DNA of 64,000 nucleotides. It comes from Saprospiraceae bacterium. Its GTDB lineage: Bacteria; Bacteroidota; Bacteroidia; Chitinophagales; Saprospiraceae. Positions 63,233-64,000 of the stretch are shown in pieces; positions within the stretch are counted from its first letter, which is position 1; each line of letters begins with the position of its first letter. The notes beneath the pieces were generated by a model. The model saw only the letters and a program-made list of their open reading frames with translations, did not search any database and was not told the origin of the DNA. A program made the translations under genes and the position numbers. The stretch spans positions 62,001 through 126,000 of the forward strand of contig JADKBO010000002.1 in the NCBI GenBank assembly GCA_016715105.1, in the 5' to 3' direction.

Positions 63233-64000
63233 ATGAATAAAGCCACAACACATTTTTTCTGTATTTTTTATTTTCTTCCTATTCATTACTTCTTGTTCCG
63301 ATAAGGAAAGCTTCTCCTCATGCTGACTGGTCAGGTTATCAAGGTGGCAATGATAGAAATCAATACAGCCATTTAGATCAAATCAATACCTCCAACGTGA
63401 CCGCTCTCAAAGAGGCCTGAGATATGATAGTGGCGATGCAGACTCCACTGGGAAAACTCAAATCCAATGTAATCCGCTCATCATTGATGGAATTATTTAT
63501 GGCACTAATCCGGCACTTAAATTATTTGCGCTCGATGGTACCACTGGAAAAGAACTGTGGAAATTTCATCCTCCCATCAGCGATGATTCTGGTCAGGGAG
63601 CCAATAGAGGTCTCACTGTTTACGGAGCAGGTGATCAAATGTGCATCATTTATACATCAGGTGCATTCATCTATGCTGTCAATGCCAAAACTGGTAAACT
63701 CGTAGAAACTTTTGGAGATGGTGGTAAAGTAGATTTACACAAAGGACTAGACAGAAATGTAGATAGTTTATTCATCGTAAGCAATTCTCCTGGTGTGATT
63801 TATAAAGATTTATTTATTGTTGGATCGCGAGTGTCGGAATCCATCGGACATGTACTGGTCACATTCGCGCTTATGATGCTCGAACTGGTGAGCAAAATGG
63901 ATTTTTCACACTATACCTCATCCAGGCGAAGAAGGTTATGATACTTGGCCCAAAGATGCTTACCTCAAAAGTGGCGGTGCCAATGCTTGGAGTGGCATGT
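63233..64000 (+). pseudogene. PQQ-dependent dehydrogenase, 5' part, several frameshifts, cut by the window end
   Basis: Periplasmic quinoprotein dehydrogenase, incomplete at the window edge. Pieces in different frames read ITSCSDKE (lipobox), then HADWSGYQGGNDRNQYSHL, then WRYDSGDADSTGKTQIQCN, then IYGTNPALKLFALDGTTGKE, and near the end IRAYDARTGEQNG and HTIPHPGEEGYDTWP, the usual PQQ beta-propeller blocks. At least four single-base gaps are inferred: around 63307, at 63419, at about 63853, and in the T-run 63902-63906. All look like error sites and not real decay. Start ATG 63233 is provisional because the signal region is also shifted. Confidence 0.8.

Overview
The window comes from a member of the Bacteroidota, most likely a Saprospiraceae-type lineage; the family-level placement is inference. 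The support is an AT-rich base composition, promoters of the Bacteroidota form (-7 box TAnnTTTG), several secreted proteins with C-terminal T9SS-like tails, a DUF1800/DUF1501 secreted pair, GIN-domain, DUF4199, TIGR02757 and DUF6427-like proteins, and a bacterial GGGP synthase. No rRNA, tRNA, phage, IS element or CRISPR array was seen. Most of the window is ordinary chromosomal backbone.

Layout. 1-9.8 kb: dGTPase (cut by the window start), secreted GIN, Omp28-like and leucine-rich proteins, an HtrA-type protease, thioredoxin, PdxH, acyl-CoA dehydrogenase, an M50 protease and an alpha/beta hydrolase. 10-16.2 kb: an ECF sigma factor, then TIGR02757-infB-nusA-rimP on the minus strand, with a terminator-like hairpin in the rimP leader. 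16.5-22.5 kb: DUF1800, DUF1501, discoidin-like/T9SS, DUF4199 and glycosyltransferase-like genes. 22.5-30.5 kb: Bcp peroxiredoxin, another ECF sigma factor, a surface-sugar cluster (FdtB-, FdtA- and GT39-like), PGI/PMI, PgeF and a Kir channel. 30.6-32.2 kb: a three-gene ECF sigma operon (sigma factor, acidic membrane protein, Spy-like periplasmic protein). 32.2-53 kb: an accessory-like stretch with many intergenic repeats between Uma2, SDR, Ogt, serine hydrolase, quinone reductase, LEA-like, PRC-barrel, DoxX, Cu/Zn SOD, ACT, radical SAM, LytTR two-component, lipoprotein, WD40-like, SGNH, CstB-like sulfur and HTH genes. 53-64 kb: a RelE/HigA-type toxin-antitoxin pair, GGGP synthase, AlkA, a choice-of-anchor-B protein, PurL, a DUF6427-like membrane protein and the start of a PQQ dehydrogenase.

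Two patterns cut across the window. First, about a dozen genes, including essential infB, are broken by what looks like a single missing base, nearly always in a short A or T run. Restoring the base rebuilds a protein of normal family length each time, so these are probably uncorrected sequencing or assembly errors and not real pseudogenes. Two further genes carry an in-frame TAG. Second, the spaces between genes from 32 to 52 kb hold several families of palindromic and word-like repeats. Many begin at or within a few bases of a stop codon, and some contribute the stop codon or the last residues of the protein. This 3'-end repeat system is the least explained signal here.
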